Shown: positions 46,212-56,414 of the stretch, piece after piece
Position numbering within the stretch: the first letter of the stretch is position 1
Layout of the letters: every line of letters begins with the position of its first letter
Assembly: GCF_000382345.1 (NCBI RefSeq)
Contig: NZ_KB908079.1
Span: 1 to 64,000 of the forward strand
Direction: 5' to 3'
DNA: 64,000 nucleotides
Origin: Massilia niastensis DSM 21313
GTDB taxonomy: Bacteria; Pseudomonadota; Gammaproteobacteria; Burkholderiales; Burkholderiaceae_D
Made by a program: the position numbers and the translations under genes
The notes under the pieces: generated by a model
Databases searched by the model: none
Told to the model about the DNA's origin: nothing
Seen by the model: the letters and a program-made list of their open reading frames with translations, nothing else

Positions 46212-48748
46212 CGGTCCTGTCGCGCTGGCTGCTGTTCGGCGAATGGCGCGCCCATCCGGTGCGCGCACTGGTGGCGGTGCTGGCCATCGCGGTCGGGGTC
46301 GCGATGGGCTTCGCCATCCACCTCATCAACGCCGCCGCCTTCAATGAATTCTCCGCCGCCGTCAAGAGCCTGTCCGGCCAGGCCGACATCCAGGTCAGCG
46401 GACGCGAACCCCTGTTCGACGAAGCCGTCTATCCGCGCCTGGCCGCCGACCCGGAGGTCGCGGTCGCCTCGCCCATCCTCGAAGTCGCCGCCGGCGTGCC
46501 CGGCAAACAGGGATCGCTGCGCATCATCGGCATCGACGCCTTCCGCGCCGGCTTCATCGCGCCCGACCTGATCGGCGTGCCGGACGAAGGGCGCACGATC
46601 GACGTGCTGGCCGACGACGCCCTGTTCCTGTCACCGGCGGCCGAGGCCTGGCTCGGCGCCGGGAAAGGCGAGCGCCTGCTGCTGCGCGCCGGCACCATGG
46701 ACGTGGCGCTGCGGGTGGCCGGTCCGGTGCAGCGCGCGCGCGCCGGCCAGCGCCTGGCCGTGATGGACATCGGCGCCGCCCAGTGGCGCTTCGCGCGCCT
46801 GGGACAGCTGTCGCGCATCGACCTCAAGCTGCGCGACGGCGTCGACCGCGCCGCCTTCCGCCAGCGCCTGGCCGCGACCCTCGAACGCGCGTTCCCCGGC
46901 CGCTTCACGGTCGGCCAGCCGAACGACGAGGACCAGGAAAGCCGCACCGACAACATGAGCCGCGCCTACCGCGTCAACCTGACGGTGCTGGCCCTGGTGG
47001 CCCTGTTCACCGGCGCCTTCCTGGTGTTCTCGACCCAGGCGCTGTCGGTGATCCGCCGGCGCAGCCAGTTCGCGCTGCTGCGCGTCCTGGGCCTGGAGCG
47101 CGGCCAGCTGCTGCGCCAGGTACTGCTCGAAGGCGGCAGCCTGGGCGTGGCCGGCGCCCTGCTCGGCGTGGCGGGCGGCTACGGGCTGGCCGCCGCCGCC
47201 CTGCATTTCTTCGGCGGCGACCTGGGCGCCGGCTACTTCCCCGGCATCCGGCCGCAGGTCCGCTTCACGCCGCTCGCCGCCTTCGTCTTCTTCGCGCTCG
47301 GCCTGGGCGTGGCCTTGCTCGGCTGCCTGGTGCCGGCGCTGGAGGCGGCGCGCGCCCGCCCGGCGGTGGCGATCAAGTCGGGCGCCGACGAGGGCGCGCT
47401 GGCGCGCCTGGCGCGCATCTGGCCCTCGCTGGCCTGCCTGCTGCTGGCCGCCGTCTTCGCCTTCGCCCCGCCGGTGTTCGAGCTGCCGCTGTTCGGCTAT
47501 TGCGCGATCGCCCTGCTGCTGGTCGGCGGCATCGGCCTGATGCCGCGCTTCGCCGCCCTGTCCTTCCGCGCCATCGAAGCCCTGGTATTGCGCCTGCGGC
47601 GCCGGCCGCCGGTCCTGGCGCTGTCGCTGGCGCGCCTGGCGAACGCCCCGGGCCAGGCCTCGATCGCGCTCGGCGGCGTGCTGGCCAGCTTCAGCCTGAT
47701 GGTCGCGATGGGCATCATGGTGGCCAGCTTCCGGGTCTCGGTGGACGACTGGATGGGCCACATCCTGCCGGCCGACCTGTACGTACGCACCGCTGAAGGC
47801 GGCAACACCGGCTTCCTCACCCCTGGCCAGCAGGCCGCGCTGGCCGCGGCGCCCGGCGTGGCGCAGATCCAGTTCCTGCGCACCCACCGGGTGGCGCTGG
47901 CGGCCGACCGCCCGCCGGTGGTGGTGATCGCGCGCGACATCGATGCGCGCGACGCGGGACGCCTGCTGTACCTGGTCGGCAAGGCCGCGCCGGTGCCCGA
48001 AGGCGCGCGCCCGGCCTGGGTCTCGGAGGCGATGCTCGACCTGTACGGCGTACGGGTCGGCGCGCCCCTGCCGCTGCCGCTGGGCGGTGCGCAGGCGCCC
48101 TTCTTCGTCGCCGGCGTGTGGCGCGACTACGCCAACCAGTCCGGTTCGGTCGTGGTCCGCCTGTCCGACTACCGCGCGCTCACCCGGGAGGGCGCGGTGA
48201 CCGACGCCGCCCTGTGGAGCGCGCGCGCAGGCGACGTCGAACGGCTCGAACACGCCGTCCGCGCCCTGCCCTTCGGTCCCGCGCTGCAGATCATGCGTCC
48301 CGGCGACATCCGCGCAGCCAGCCTGAAGATCTTCGACCGCAGCTTCGCCGTCACCTACCTGCTGGAGGCGATCGCGATCGCGATCGGCCTGTCCGGGGTG
48401 GCGGCCAGCTTCTCGGCCCAGACCCTGGCGCGCTCGCGCGAGTTCGGGATGCTGCGCCATGTCGGCGTCACGCGCGGCCAGGTGCTCGGGATCCTGGCCT
48501 TCGAGGGCGGGCTCCTGACCTCGCTGGGCGTGGCCTGCGGGTTCGCGCTCGGGCTGGTGATCAGCCTGATCCTGGTCTACGTGGTCAACCCGCAGTCCTT
48601 CCACTGGAGCATGCAGCTGCACCTGCCCTGGCCGCTGCTGGGCGGCGTGGCGGCCGTGCTGGTGGCGGCCTCGGTGGCCACGGCCCTGGTCTCGGGCCGC
48701 CATGCGCTGTCCCAGGGACCGGTGCGCGCAGTGAGGGAGGACTGGTGA
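46199..48748 (+). CDS. FtsX-type ABC transporter permease, two FtsX units
   Basis: An 849-residue inner-membrane protein with one N-terminal helix, a large periplasmic domain (about 45-245), three helices forming the first FtsX unit (about 255-400), a middle set of helices with a second periplasmic domain, and a final FtsX unit (about 710-845; LTRSREFGMLRHVGVTRGQ-like sequence). This is the architecture of the AttF/AttG fused or MacB-like lipoprotein-release permeases. The required ATPase gene is not next to it, unlike the attEFGH arrangement. The start MPGLTVLSRW lies inside the end of DUF4124, and the stop overlaps the next start (GTGA). Confidence 0.85.
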   Translation: MPGLTVLSRWLLFGEWRAHPVRALVAVLAIAVGVAMGFAIHLINAAAFNEFSAAVKSLSGQADIQVSGREPLFDEAVYPRLAADPEVAVASPILEVAAGVPGKQGSLRIIGIDAFRAGFIAPDLIGVPDEGRTIDVLADDALFLSPAAEAWLGAGKGERLLLRAGTMDVALRVAGPVQRARAGQRLAVMDIGAAQWRFARLGQLSRIDLKLRDGVDRAAFRQRLAATLERAFPGRFTVGQPNDEDQESRTDNMSRAYRVNLTVLALVALFTGAFLVFSTQALSVIRRRSQFALLRVLGLERGQLLRQVLLEGGSLGVAGALLGVAGGYGLAAAALHFFGGDLGAGYFPGIRPQVRFTPLAAFVFFALGLGVALLGCLVPALEAARARPAVAIKSGADEGALARLARIWPSLACLLLAAVFAFAPPVFELPLFGYCAIALLLVGGIGLMPRFAALSFRAIEALVLRLRRRPPVLALSLARLANAPGQASIALGGVLASFSLMVAMGIMVASFRVSVDDWMGHILPADLYVRTAEGGNTGFLTPGQQAALAAAPGVAQIQFLRTHRVALAADRPPVVVIARDIDARDAGRLLYLVGKAAPVPEGARPAWVSEAMLDLYGVRVGAPLPLPLGGAQAPFFVAGVWRDYANQSGSVVVRLSDYRALTREGAVTDAALWSARAGDVERLEHAVRALPFGPALQIMRPGDIRAASLKIFDRSFAVTYLLEAIAIAIGLSGVAASFSAQTLARSREFGMLRHVGVTRGQVLGILAFEGGLLTSLGVACGFALGLVISLILVYVVNPQSFHWSMQLHLPWPLLGGVAAVLVAASVATALVSGRHALSQGPVRAVREDW

Positions 48749-49815
48749 AGCGTCTCATCGTCGTCATGCTCGTGCTGCTGGCCCAACTGGCCCACGCTGT
48801 CCCGCCCGATTTCGCGCCGGTGGTCCCGGGCTCGAACCTGTCCTTCCCGCGCGACTACGGCGCCCATCCGGAATTCCGCACCGAGTGGTGGTATGCCACC
48901 GGCTGGGTCGAGACGCCGGACCGCAAGCCGCTCGGCTTCCAGGTGACCTTCTTCCGCAGCCGCACCGAACACGACCCGAACAATCCCAGCCACTTCGCCC
49001 CGCGCCAGCTGGTGATCGGCCATGCGGCGCTGTCGGATCCGGCGGTCGGGCGCCTGGTGCACGACCAGCGCAGCGCGCGCGAAGGCTTCGGCCTGGCCTG
49101 GGCCCGGCCCGGCAACACCGACATCAAGCTGGACGACTGGCGCATGGTGCGCGAGCCGAACGGCAGCTACCGGGTCACGATCCGCTCGAACGAAGTGACG
49201 CTCGAGCTGCGCCTGCGCCCGACCCAGCCGGTGCTGGTGCAGGGCGACGGCGGCTATTCGCGCAAGGGCCCGAGCCCGCGGCACGCCAGCTATTACTACA
49301 GCGAGCCGCAGCTCGAAGTCAGCGGCAGCGTGGGCCGCTCCGGCATGGCGCCGGTGGCCGTGAAAGGCAGCGCCTGGCTCGACCACGAGTGGTCGAGCGA
49401 GCCCCTGCAGCCGGAGGCGGCGGGCTGGGACTGGATCGGCGCCAACCTCGACGGCGGCGGCGCCCTGATGGCTTTCCAGATACGCGGCAAGCGAGGTGGT
49501 AAACTATGGGCGCACGCAACGGTGCGCGACGCGTCGGGGAAGGTGACGCGCTACGCGCCGGAGCAGGTCAGTTTCACTCCGCAGACACGCTGGAAGTCGC
49601 CGCGCACCCAGGCCGAATACCCGGTCGGCACGGAAGTCTCCACCGGCGCGCTGCGCTGGCGTATCCTTCCCCTGCAGCCGGACCAGGAACTCGATTCGCG
49701 CCGTTCGACCGGCGCGGTCTACTGGGAAGGCGCGGTGACGGTCGAGCGCGACGGCAAGCGCGTCGGACGCGGCTACCTGGAAATGACCGGCTACGTGCAG
49801 CCGATGAAGCTATGA
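48745..49815 (+). CDS. AttH-like lipocalin-fold protein, exported
   Basis: A 356-residue secreted protein with a signal peptide (about 1-19, ending LAHA) and the AttH/CrtC-type double lipocalin fold: FPRDYGAHPEFRTEWWYATGW, VTFFRSRT, SGSVGRSGMAPVAVKGSAWLDHEW, GWDWIGANLDGGGALMAFQIR. CrtC is a carotenoid hydratase; AttH itself binds an unknown hydrophobic ligand and is encoded with an FtsX ABC transporter. The GTG start overlaps the stop of the permease gene and has GGGAGG 5 bases upstream. It probably acts with that permease on a lipid-like compound at the periplasmic face. Confidence 0.85.
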   Translation: MKRLIVVMLVLLAQLAHAVPPDFAPVVPGSNLSFPRDYGAHPEFRTEWWYATGWVETPDRKPLGFQVTFFRSRTEHDPNNPSHFAPRQLVIGHAALSDPAVGRLVHDQRSAREGFGLAWARPGNTDIKLDDWRMVREPNGSYRVTIRSNEVTLELRLRPTQPVLVQGDGGYSRKGPSPRHASYYYSEPQLEVSGSVGRSGMAPVAVKGSAWLDHEWSSEPLQPEAAGWDWIGANLDGGGALMAFQIRGKRGGKLWAHATVRDASGKVTRYAPEQVSFTPQTRWKSPRTQAEYPVGTEVSTGALRWRILPLQPDQELDSRRSTGAVYWEGAVTVERDGKRVGRGYLEMTGYVQPMKL

Positions 49816-49840
49816 TTTGACGAGAACAACAAGCGACACG

Positions 49841-51661
49841 ATGACCAAGCGTTCCACCAGCAGCACCGACACCGAGACCTCCCGCAAAGGCAGCCTGGCC
49901 ACCCTCAAGGGCCTGGTCCCCTTCCTGAAACCCTACCGCCGCCAGTTCATCCTGGCCGGCATCGCGCTGCTGTTCGCCGCCGGCGCCACGCTCGCGATTC
50001 CGGCCGCGTTCAAGCAGATGATCGACCATGGCTTCGGCGCCTCGGCCGGCGGCCAGAGCATCCAGCACGTCGACGCCACCTTCCTGGCCCTGTTCGGCGT
50101 GGCCGCCGTGCTGGCGATCGCCACCGCGGCGCGCTTCTTCACCGTCTCCTGGCTGGGCGAGCGCGTCACCGCCGACATCCGCAGCGCGGTCTACCGCCAC
50201 GTGGTCCACCAGAGCCCCGAGTTTTTCGAGACCACCCGCACCGGCGAGGTGCTGTCGCGCCTGACCACCGACACCACCCTGATCCAGACCGTGGTCGGCA
50301 CCAGCATCTCGCTGGCGCTGCGCAACACCCTGCTGTTCCTGGGCGGCCTGGTGATGCTGTTCGTGACCAGTCCCAAGCTATCCTCGATCATCCTGGGCCT
50401 GCTGGTGCTGGTGGTGCTGCCGATCGTGCTGTTCGGGCGGCGCGTGCGCAAGCTCTCGCGCGACTCCCAGGACCGCATCGCCGACGCCTCGGCGCTGGCC
50501 GGCGAGATCCTCAATGCGATGCCGACCGTGCAGGCCTTCACCCACGAGGGGCGCGAGGCCGGCCGCTTCGGCGCCTCGGTCGACGAAGCCTTCCACACCG
50601 CGATCCGGCGCACCCGCGCGCGCGCCGCGCTGACCATGATGGCGATCCTGCTGGTGTTCGGCGCCATCGTGTTCGTGCTGTGGCTGGGCGCGCACGCCGT
50701 GCTGCGCGGCGAGATGACCGGGGGCGACCTCGGCCAGTTCATCCTGTACGCCTCGATCGTGGCCGGCTCGATCGGCGCGCTGTCCGAAGTGATGGGCGAC
50801 GCCCAGCGCGCGGCCGGCGCCACCGAGCGCCTGCTGGAGCTGCTGGCGGCGCGCTCCGACATCCAGAACCCGGCCCATCCGAAGGCGCTGGCCGCGCGCA
50901 CCGCGAACGGCGCCCGCGTGACCCTGGCGGACGTCACCTTCTCGTATCCCTCGCGCCCGGAATCGGCGGCGCTGTCGCACCTGGCGCTCGACATCCGCCC
51001 CGGCGAGACCGTGGCCGTGGTCGGCCCGTCCGGCGCCGGCAAGACCACCCTGTTCCAGCTGCTGCTGCGCTTCTACGACCCGCAGGCCGGCGCCATCCTG
51101 CTCGACGGCGTCGACATCCGCGACCTCGACCTGCACGCCCTGCGCAACGCGATCGGCATCGTGCCCCAGGACACGGTGATCTTCTCGGCCGACGCGCTCG
51201 AGAACATCCGCTACGGCCGTCCGGACGCCCTGGATGCCGAGGTGTACGCCGCCGCCAGGATGGCCGCGGCCCACGAATTCATCGAACGCCTGCCGCAGGG
51301 TTACCAGTCCTTCCTGGGGGAGCGCGGCGTGCGCCTGTCGGGCGGCCAGCGCCAGCGCATCGCGATCGCCCGCGCGCTGCTGAAGAACCCGCCGGTGCTG
51401 CTGCTGGACGAAGCCACCAGCGCTCTCGACGCCGAGTCCGAGCGCCTGGTCCAGCGCGCGCTGGAGGCGGCCATGGTCGGCCGCACCACGATCATCATCG
51501 CGCACCGCCTGGCGACGGTGCAGCGCGCCAACCGCATCGTGGTGCTGGACGAAGGCCGGATCGTGGAAGCCGGCACCCATGCCGAACTGGTGGCCCTGGG
51601 CGGCGTGTACGCCAACCTGGCCGCCCTGCAGTTCCAGGCGCACGCGCACGCCGCGGCCTGA
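49841..51661 (+). CDS. MsbA/LmrA-like ABC exporter (half transporter)
   Basis: A 606-residue half transporter with a six-helix membrane domain (about 30-330) and a C-terminal nucleotide-binding domain: Walker [11 protein letters not shown] (394-403), Q loop VPQD, signature LSGGQ (499-503), Walker [12 protein letters not shown] (520-530) and the H loop IAHRL. It would work as a homodimer exporting a lipid or hydrophobic compound. The N-terminal residues 1-18 are a Ser/Thr-rich hydrophilic head. A longer start at 49817 exists, but neither has a good ribosome site. It follows the AttH gene by about 25 bases and may be part of the same transcript. Confidence 0.92.
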   Translation: MTKRSTSSTDTETSRKGSLATLKGLVPFLKPYRRQFILAGIALLFAAGATLAIPAAFKQMIDHGFGASAGGQSIQHVDATFLALFGVAAVLAIATAARFFTVSWLGERVTADIRSAVYRHVVHQSPEFFETTRTGEVLSRLTTDTTLIQTVVGTSISLALRNTLLFLGGLVMLFVTSPKLSSIILGLLVLVVLPIVLFGRRVRKLSRDSQDRIADASALAGEILNAMPTVQAFTHEGREAGRFGASVDEAFHTAIRRTRARAALTMMAILLVFGAIVFVLWLGAHAVLRGEMTGGDLGQFILYASIVAGSIGALSEVMGDAQRAAGATERLLELLAARSDIQNPAHPKALAARTANGARVTLADVTFSYPSRPESAALSHLALDIRPGETVAVVGPSGAGKTTLFQLLLRFYDPQAGAILLDGVDIRDLDLHALRNAIGIVPQDTVIFSADALENIRYGRPDALDAEVYAAARMAAAHEFIERLPQGYQSFLGERGVRLSGGQRQRIAIARALLKNPPVLLLDEATSALDAESERLVQRALEAAMVGRTTIIIAHRLATVQRANRIVVLDEGRIVEAGTHAELVALGGVYANLAALQFQAHAHAAA

Positions 51662-51746
51662 GCCCGGGAGCTTGTCGAAGCGTCAGCTGTCTGTTAATTA
51701 TCGTGTTGCATCCAGACACAAATTGATGCCCGCAGGGCAGTCTTTG

Positions 51747-51776
51747 TTGCCCTGAAAAAACTTCGCACGGTATGAT
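51747..51776 (+). promoter_or_regulatory. Predicted promoter of the chemoreceptor gene
   Basis: TTGCCC (51747-51752) and TATGAT (51771-51776) are 18 bases apart. Transcription would begin near 51783, inside the following inverted repeat. The -35 overlaps a 7-base hairpin (CAGGGCA/TGCCCTG, 51733-51754). Confidence 0.45.
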
Positions 51777-51800
51777 GGGATCACCTCCCCCGATCCCATC
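51774..51800. promoter_or_regulatory. Perfect 9-base inverted repeat before the chemoreceptor start
   Basis: GATGGGATC (51774-51782) and GATCCCATC (51792-51800) are exact complements around ACCTCCCCC. It overlaps the predicted -10 and start site and ends 5 bases before the ATG, where no ribosome site is visible. It may be an operator or an mRNA hairpin. Confidence 0.5.
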
Positions 51801-51805
51801 GTCCC

Positions 51806-53803
51806 ATGAAACACAGTAGTTTCCACCCCGCCAACTGGAGCGTCGGCACGCGCATCAGCGCCATCACCTTCGCGCTGGCGAGCGCCGTCATCGCGGTGCT
51901 GGTGGCCGCCATCACCCTCTCCACCTCGACGATGCTGGAGCAGCGCGCCCGGCAGAGCGTGGAGAACGAGCTGAAAGGCGTGGCGGGCACCGTGCAACTG
52001 TTCAACAAGACCGTCAGCGGCCAGGCCGTAAGCTTCGGCCACATCTTCCGCGCCGGCCTGCCGGGCAGCCTCGAACTCGATCCCGAGGCGTCCAGCGAGA
52101 TCGGCGGCCGGCAAGTGCCCGCCCTCAAGCTCGACGGGAACAAGCTGAACCTGGACTTCAGCGCGCCCGACGCCTTCACCGAACAAACCGGCGGCAACGC
52201 CACCATCTTCGCCCTGGCCGGCGAGGAATTCGTGCGCATCAGCACCTCGGTGAAGAAGGAAGACGGCGCGCGCGCCGTCGGCACGGTCCTCGACCGCGCC
52301 AGCCCGGCCTACGCGGCGCTGCGCGCGGGCCGCACGTATATCGGCCTGGCGACCCTGTTCGGCAAGCAGTACGTCACCCAGTACGAACCGGCGCGCGACG
52401 CCGCCGGCAAGCTGGTCGGCGCGCTGTACGTCGGGGTCGACATCTCGAAGGACCTGGCCAGCCTGAAGGAGCGCATCCGCGCGATCAAGGTCGGCGAGAC
52501 CGGCTACTTCTATGTGCTGGACGCGGCCCCGGGCAAGCACCATGGCGACCTGGTCGTGCACCCCGCCAGGGAAGGCCGGAACATCCTCGACAGCCGCGAC
52601 GCCGACGGCCGCTTCTTCATCAAGGAAATCCTCGCGAAGCGCAACGGCAGCATCGTCTACGACTGGCGGAACCCGGACGAAGCCAGCCCGCGCCAGAAGT
52701 TCGTGGCCTACGCCGAGGTCAAGGAGTGGAACTGGGTGATCGCCGGCGGCACCTACCGCGACGAGATCACCGCCGCCGCCGGCGCGCTGCGCAAGCGCTT
52801 CATCCTGCTGGGCCTGGGCGCCCTGGCCCTGCTGTCCGGCGTGGTGCACCTCGTGGTGCGCCGCAGCGTGTCGGCGCCGCTGGCCGAGGTGCGCGACGTC
52901 GCGATGCGCATCGCCGAGGGCGACCTGAGCGCCCAGGTCGAGACCAGCCGCCGCGACGAGATCGGCCGCCTGACCGGCGCCATCAATGCGATCGGCGCGC
53001 GCCTCTCCAGCGTGGTGGGCAGCGTGCGCGAAGGCGCCGAGCAGATCGCCCATGCCTCCCAGGAGATCTCGGCCGGCAACCTCGACCTGTGCGGCCGCAC
53101 CGAACAGCAGGCCGCCAGCCTGGCCAGCACCGCCTCGTCGATGGACCAGCTGACCTGCACCGTGCGCCAGAACGCCGACAACGCGCGCCAGGCCAACCAG
53201 CTGGCGCTGAGCGCCTCGCAGGTGGCCCAGAAAGGCGGCAGCACCGTGGCCCAGGTGGTCGAGCGCATGGATTCGATCAACCAGGCCTCGCGCAAGATCT
53301 CGGACATCACCGGCGTGATCGACGGGATCGCGTTCCAGACCAATATCCTGGCGCTGAACGCCGCCGTCGAAGCGGCGCGCGCCGGCGAACAGGGGCGCGG
53401 CTTCGCCGTCGTCGCCAATGAAGTGCGCAGCCTGGCGCAGCGCTGCGCGGCCGCCGCCAGGGAGATCAAGGGACTGATCGAGGCCTCGAACGGCGAAGTC
53501 GCGGCGGGCAGCCGCCTGGTGGCCGAAGCCGGCGTCACGATGAACGAGGTGCTGGCCAGCGTGGGGCGCGTCACCGACATCATGGCCGAGATCAGCGCCG
53601 CCAGCCAGGACCAGACCCGCGGCATCGAGGAAGCGAACCGCTCGATCCTCGCCATGGACGGCACGACCCGGCAGAATGCCGCCCTGGTCGAGCAGGCCAG
53701 CGCCGCCGCCCAGGCCATGAGCGAGCAGGCCGATTCGCTGGCGCGCGCGGTGCGCCGCTTCCGTCTGGCCGGCAACGACGCCATGCCGGCCCTTTCCCGG
53801 TAG
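51806..53803 (+). CDS. Methyl-accepting chemotaxis protein with Cache sensor
   Basis: A 665-residue inner-membrane chemoreceptor. TM1 is at about 18-40, the periplasmic Cache-type sensor (Cache3-Cache2 fusion) at about 45-328 (including [24 protein letters not shown] and [20 protein letters not shown]), TM2 at 331-351, HAMP at about 352-405, and the cytoplasmic signalling tip [34 protein letters not shown] at about 507-540. The C-terminus has no CheR-binding pentapeptide. The sensor type is linked to organic acids and similar ligands. No che genes are adjacent. Confidence 0.95.
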   Translation: MKHSSFHPANWSVGTRISAITFALASAVIAVLVAAITLSTSTMLEQRARQSVENELKGVAGTVQLFNKTVSGQAVSFGHIFRAGLPGSLELDPEASSEIGGRQVPALKLDGNKLNLDFSAPDAFTEQTGGNATIFALAGEEFVRISTSVKKEDGARAVGTVLDRASPAYAALRAGRTYIGLATLFGKQYVTQYEPARDAAGKLVGALYVGVDISKDLASLKERIRAIKVGETGYFYVLDAAPGKHHGDLVVHPAREGRNILDSRDADGRFFIKEILAKRNGSIVYDWRNPDEASPRQKFVAYAEVKEWNWVIAGGTYRDEITAAAGALRKRFILLGLGALALLSGVVHLVVRRSVSAPLAEVRDVAMRIAEGDLSAQVETSRRDEIGRLTGAINAIGARLSSVVGSVREGAEQIAHASQEISAGNLDLCGRTEQQAASLASTASSMDQLTCTVRQNADNARQANQLALSASQVAQKGGSTVAQVVERMDSINQASRKISDITGVIDGIAFQTNILALNAAVEAARAGEQGRGFAVVANEVRSLAQRCAAAAREIKGLIEASNGEVAAGSRLVAEAGVTMNEVLASVGRVTDIMAEISAASQDQTRGIEEANRSILAMDGTTRQNAALVEQASAAAQAMSEQADSLARAVRRFRLAGNDAMPALSR

Positions 53804-53855
53804 GGTCGGCGGGTTTTCGGTGTACAGTAGCGGGCTCCCGCCCAAGGAGTCCGCC

Positions 53856-54947
53856 TTGAACGAATCCGACCTGCTGCGCCGCAGCCATACCATCATCCCC
53901 GGCCACCGCGTGCGCCGTCCGGCCGAGATGTACGCGGCCATAGCCGCCTGGTGCGAACAGCACGACGTCGAGCACGACGTCTACGGCAGCGGCGCCCTGC
54001 TCCAGCAGTTCGAGCGCAAGGTGGCCAGCCTGCTGGGCTTCGAGGCGGCGGTGTTCTGCATCAGCGGCACCATGGCCCAGGTCACGGCGCTGCGCCTGGC
54101 CTGCGAGGACCGCGGCAGCCGCCTGGCCGCGCTGCACCCGACCTCCCACATCTTCGTGCACGAACGCTCCAACTACCAGCTGCTCGGCCATTTCGACGCG
54201 CTGCAGGCCGGCGACCGCCACCGTCCCTGGACCGTGGCCGACCTGGAGGCGATTCCCGACCGCCTCGGCGCGGTCGGGCTCGAGATCCCGATGCGCGAGA
54301 TCGGCGGCCAGCTGTCGTCCTGGGACGAGCTGGAAGCGATCAAGGCCCACTGCCGCGCGCGCGGCGCGCACCTGCACATGGACGGCGCCCGCCTGTGGGA
54401 AGCGGCCGCCGGCCATGGCCGCGGCGTGGCCGAGATCGCGGCCGGCTTCGATTCCGTCTATGTCTCGCTGTACAAGGGCATCGGCGGCCTGGGCGGGGCG
54501 ATGCTGGCCGGCAGCCGCGGGTTCGTGGCGCGCGCCGCGGAGTGGTTCCGGCGCGAAGGCGGCAACGTGATCCACCGCTCGCCCTACGTGGTAGCGGCGG
54601 CGATGCAGTTCGATGCGCGGCTGGCGGCGATGCCCGACTACTTCCGCCGCACGCAGTTCTTCTACGAGGCCCTGCGCGCCCATCCGCAGATCCGGGTCAA
54701 CCCGGCCGCGCCCCAGGCCAGCATGCTGCACCTGCACCTGCCGGTGGGGCGCGAGCGCACGCTCGCCATCCGCGATGCGCTGGCGGCGCAGGAAGGCATC
54801 TGGATGTTCAACCGGGCGGCGCACGGCGCGCTGGCGGCGGCCAGCGTGGCCGAGATCCATGTCGGCGACAACCTGCTGGCCATGGCCGACGACACGCTGC
54901 GCGCGGCCCTGGCGACATTCGCCGACCGCCTGGGCCATGCTGCCTGA
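53856..54947 (+). CDS. Low-specificity threonine aldolase-like PLP enzyme
   Basis: A 363-residue fold-type I PLP enzyme (beta-eliminating lyase/threonine aldolase family) that would split threonine or related beta-hydroxy amino acids into glycine and an aldehyde. PLP lysine Lys207 is in [27 protein letters not shown] carries the PLP-binding Asp. The best start is TTG at 53856 with AAGGAG 7 bases upstream; an ATG or other start upstream at 53820 lacks a site. The thyA promoter lies within its 3' end, 30 bases before thyA. Linking glycine supply to thyA and folA makes metabolic sense but is not proven. Confidence 0.88.
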   Translation: MNESDLLRRSHTIIPGHRVRRPAEMYAAIAAWCEQHDVEHDVYGSGALLQQFERKVASLLGFEAAVFCISGTMAQVTALRLACEDRGSRLAALHPTSHIFVHERSNYQLLGHFDALQAGDRHRPWTVADLEAIPDRLGAVGLEIPMREIGGQLSSWDELEAIKAHCRARGAHLHMDGARLWEAAAGHGRGVAEIAAGFDSVYVSLYKGIGGLGGAMLAGSRGFVARAAEWFRREGGNVIHRSPYVVAAAMQFDARLAAMPDYFRRTQFFYEALRAHPQIRVNPAAPQASMLHLHLPVGRERTLAIRDALAAQEGIWMFNRAAHGALAAASVAEIHVGDNLLAMADDTLRAALATFADRLGHAA

Positions 54948-54949
54948 GT

Positions 54950-54955
54950 TACAAT
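54950..54955 (+). promoter_or_regulatory. Possible -10 of thyA
   Basis: TACAAT lies 24 bases before the thyA ATG, right after the stop of the aldolase gene. No clear -35 is visible, so thyA may also be read from the upstream gene. Confidence 0.35.
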
Positions 54956-54979
54956 GGCGGGCTTCATAGAAGGAATGTA

Positions 54980-55774
54980 ATGCGCCAATACCTTGAATTC
55001 ATGCGCCATGTGAAAGAGCACGGCGCCGTCAAAACCGACCGCACCGGCACCGGCACCCTGTCCGTGTTCGGCTACCAGATGCGCTTCGACCTGCAGCAGG
55101 GCTTCCCGCTGCTGACCACCAAGAAGGTGCACCTGAAGTCGATCATCCATGAGCTGATCTGGTTCCTGCAGGGTTCGACCAACGTCGCCTACCTGAAGGA
55201 ACACGGCGTCACCATCTGGGACGAATGGGCCGACGCGAACGGCAACCTGGGTCCGATCTACGGCTACCAGTGGCGCAACTGGCCGACGCCCGATGGCGGG
55301 CATGTCGACCAGATCGCGCAGGTGCTGGACCAGATCAGGAACAATCCGGACTCGCGCCGCATGATCGTCTCGGCCTGGAACGTGGCCGACGTGCCGCAGA
55401 TGAAGCTGCCGCCCTGCCATGCCCTGTTCCAGTTCTACGTGGCCGACGGCAGGCTGTCCTGCCAGCTGTACCAGCGCAGCGCCGACATCTTCCTGGGCGT
55501 GCCGTTCAATATCGCCTCGTACGCGATCCTGACCCACATGATGGCCCAGCAGGCCGGCCTCGAGGTCGGCGACTTCGTCTGGACCGGCGGCGACTGCCAC
55601 CTCTACTCGAACCACCTGGAACAGGTCGACCTGCAGCTGTCGCGCGAGACCCGCGAACTGCCGCGCCTGGTCCTGAAGCGCAAGCCGGACTCGCTGTTCG
55701 ACTACCGCTTCGAGGATTTCGAGGTGAGCGGCTACGATCCGCATCCGCCGATCAAGGCGCCGGTCGCGGTCTGA
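54980..55774 (+). CDS. thyA: Thymidylate synthase
   Basis: A 264-residue enzyme that methylates dUMP to dTMP with 5,10-methylenetetrahydrofolate. The nucleophile Cys146 is in [30 protein letters not shown] and the folate/dUMP-binding [18 protein letters not shown] are conserved, and it ends in KAPVAV as in E. coli-type enzymes. AAGGA precedes the ATG. folA follows about 150 bases downstream, the usual partner that regenerates tetrahydrofolate. Confidence 0.97.
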   Translation: MRQYLEFMRHVKEHGAVKTDRTGTGTLSVFGYQMRFDLQQGFPLLTTKKVHLKSIIHELIWFLQGSTNVAYLKEHGVTIWDEWADANGNLGPIYGYQWRNWPTPDGGHVDQIAQVLDQIRNNPDSRRMIVSAWNVADVPQMKLPPCHALFQFYVADGRLSCQLYQRSADIFLGVPFNIASYAILTHMMAQQAGLEVGDFVWTGGDCHLYSNHLEQVDLQLSRETRELPRLVLKRKPDSLFDYRFEDFEVSGYDPHPPIKAPVAV

Positions 55775-55922
55775 AACGTCAGGGATGCACAACAAGGCGG
55801 CATCCCGGCTTGACAGCGGGCTTGCGAGGCGACAACATTTGTTAGTTGAATCATTATGAATGCGAGGACTTGACCATGTGCATCACCGCGACTTCCCACT
55901 CCAACGCAGCAAAGGTGCGCTG

Positions 55923-56414
55923 ATGGCCCGTCTTGCCCTCGTGGTCGCGGTCGATGCCCAGAACGGCATCGGCGTCGACAACCAGCTCCCCTGGCACCTG
56001 CCCGAAGACCTGGCCCATTTCAAGCGCGTCACGCTCGGCAAGCCCATCATCATGGGCCGCAAGACCTTCGATTCCATCGGACGTCCGCTGCCCAAGCGCC
56101 GCAACATCGTCATCACCCGCAACAGCGCCTGGCGCCATGAAGGGGTCGAGACCGCGCCCTCGCTCGAGGCCGCGGTCGCGCTGCTCGGCGGCGAGCCGGC
56201 CAGCATCATCGGCGGCGCCCAGGTCTTCCGCGAGGCGATGGACGTGGCCGACGAGATGATCGTCACCCACATCGCCCACAGCTTCCGCTGCGACACCTTC
56301 TTCCCGGCCATCGATCCCGCCGCCTGGGTCGAAACCGCGCGCGAAACCCACCATTCCGACGCCGGCGGCTACGACTACGCCTTCGTCACCTATGCCCGCA
56401 GGGAGGGTCCTTGA
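55923..56414 (+). CDS. folA: Dihydrofolate reductase
   Basis: A 163-residue enzyme that reduces dihydrofolate to tetrahydrofolate with NADPH. The motifs VVAVDAQNGIGVDNQLPWHLPEDLAHFKR (substrate Asp at about 28), GRKTFDSIGRPLPKRRNIVIT and IIGGAQVFREAM are typical. AAGGTG lies before the ATG. A TTGACA at 55810-55815 with AACATT 18 bases on may be its own promoter. Its stop overlaps the TTG start of DUF4337. Confidence 0.96.
   Translation: MARLALVVAVDAQNGIGVDNQLPWHLPEDLAHFKRVTLGKPIIMGRKTFDSIGRPLPKRRNIVITRNSAWRHEGVETAPSLEAAVALLGGEPASIIGGAQVFREAMDVADEMIVTHIAHSFRCDTFFPAIDPAAWVETARETHHSDAGGYDYAFVTYARREGP

Noticed and set aside
46631..48703. A 690-codon minus-strand frame opposite the FtsX permease
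   Set aside because: Shadow frame rich in Gln/His/Arg; the permease helices and FtsX pattern are on the plus strand.
55810..55839. TTGACA plus AACATT as a firm folA promoter
   Set aside because: The -35 is perfect but the -10 matches only half of the consensus, so it is mentioned only within the folA entry.
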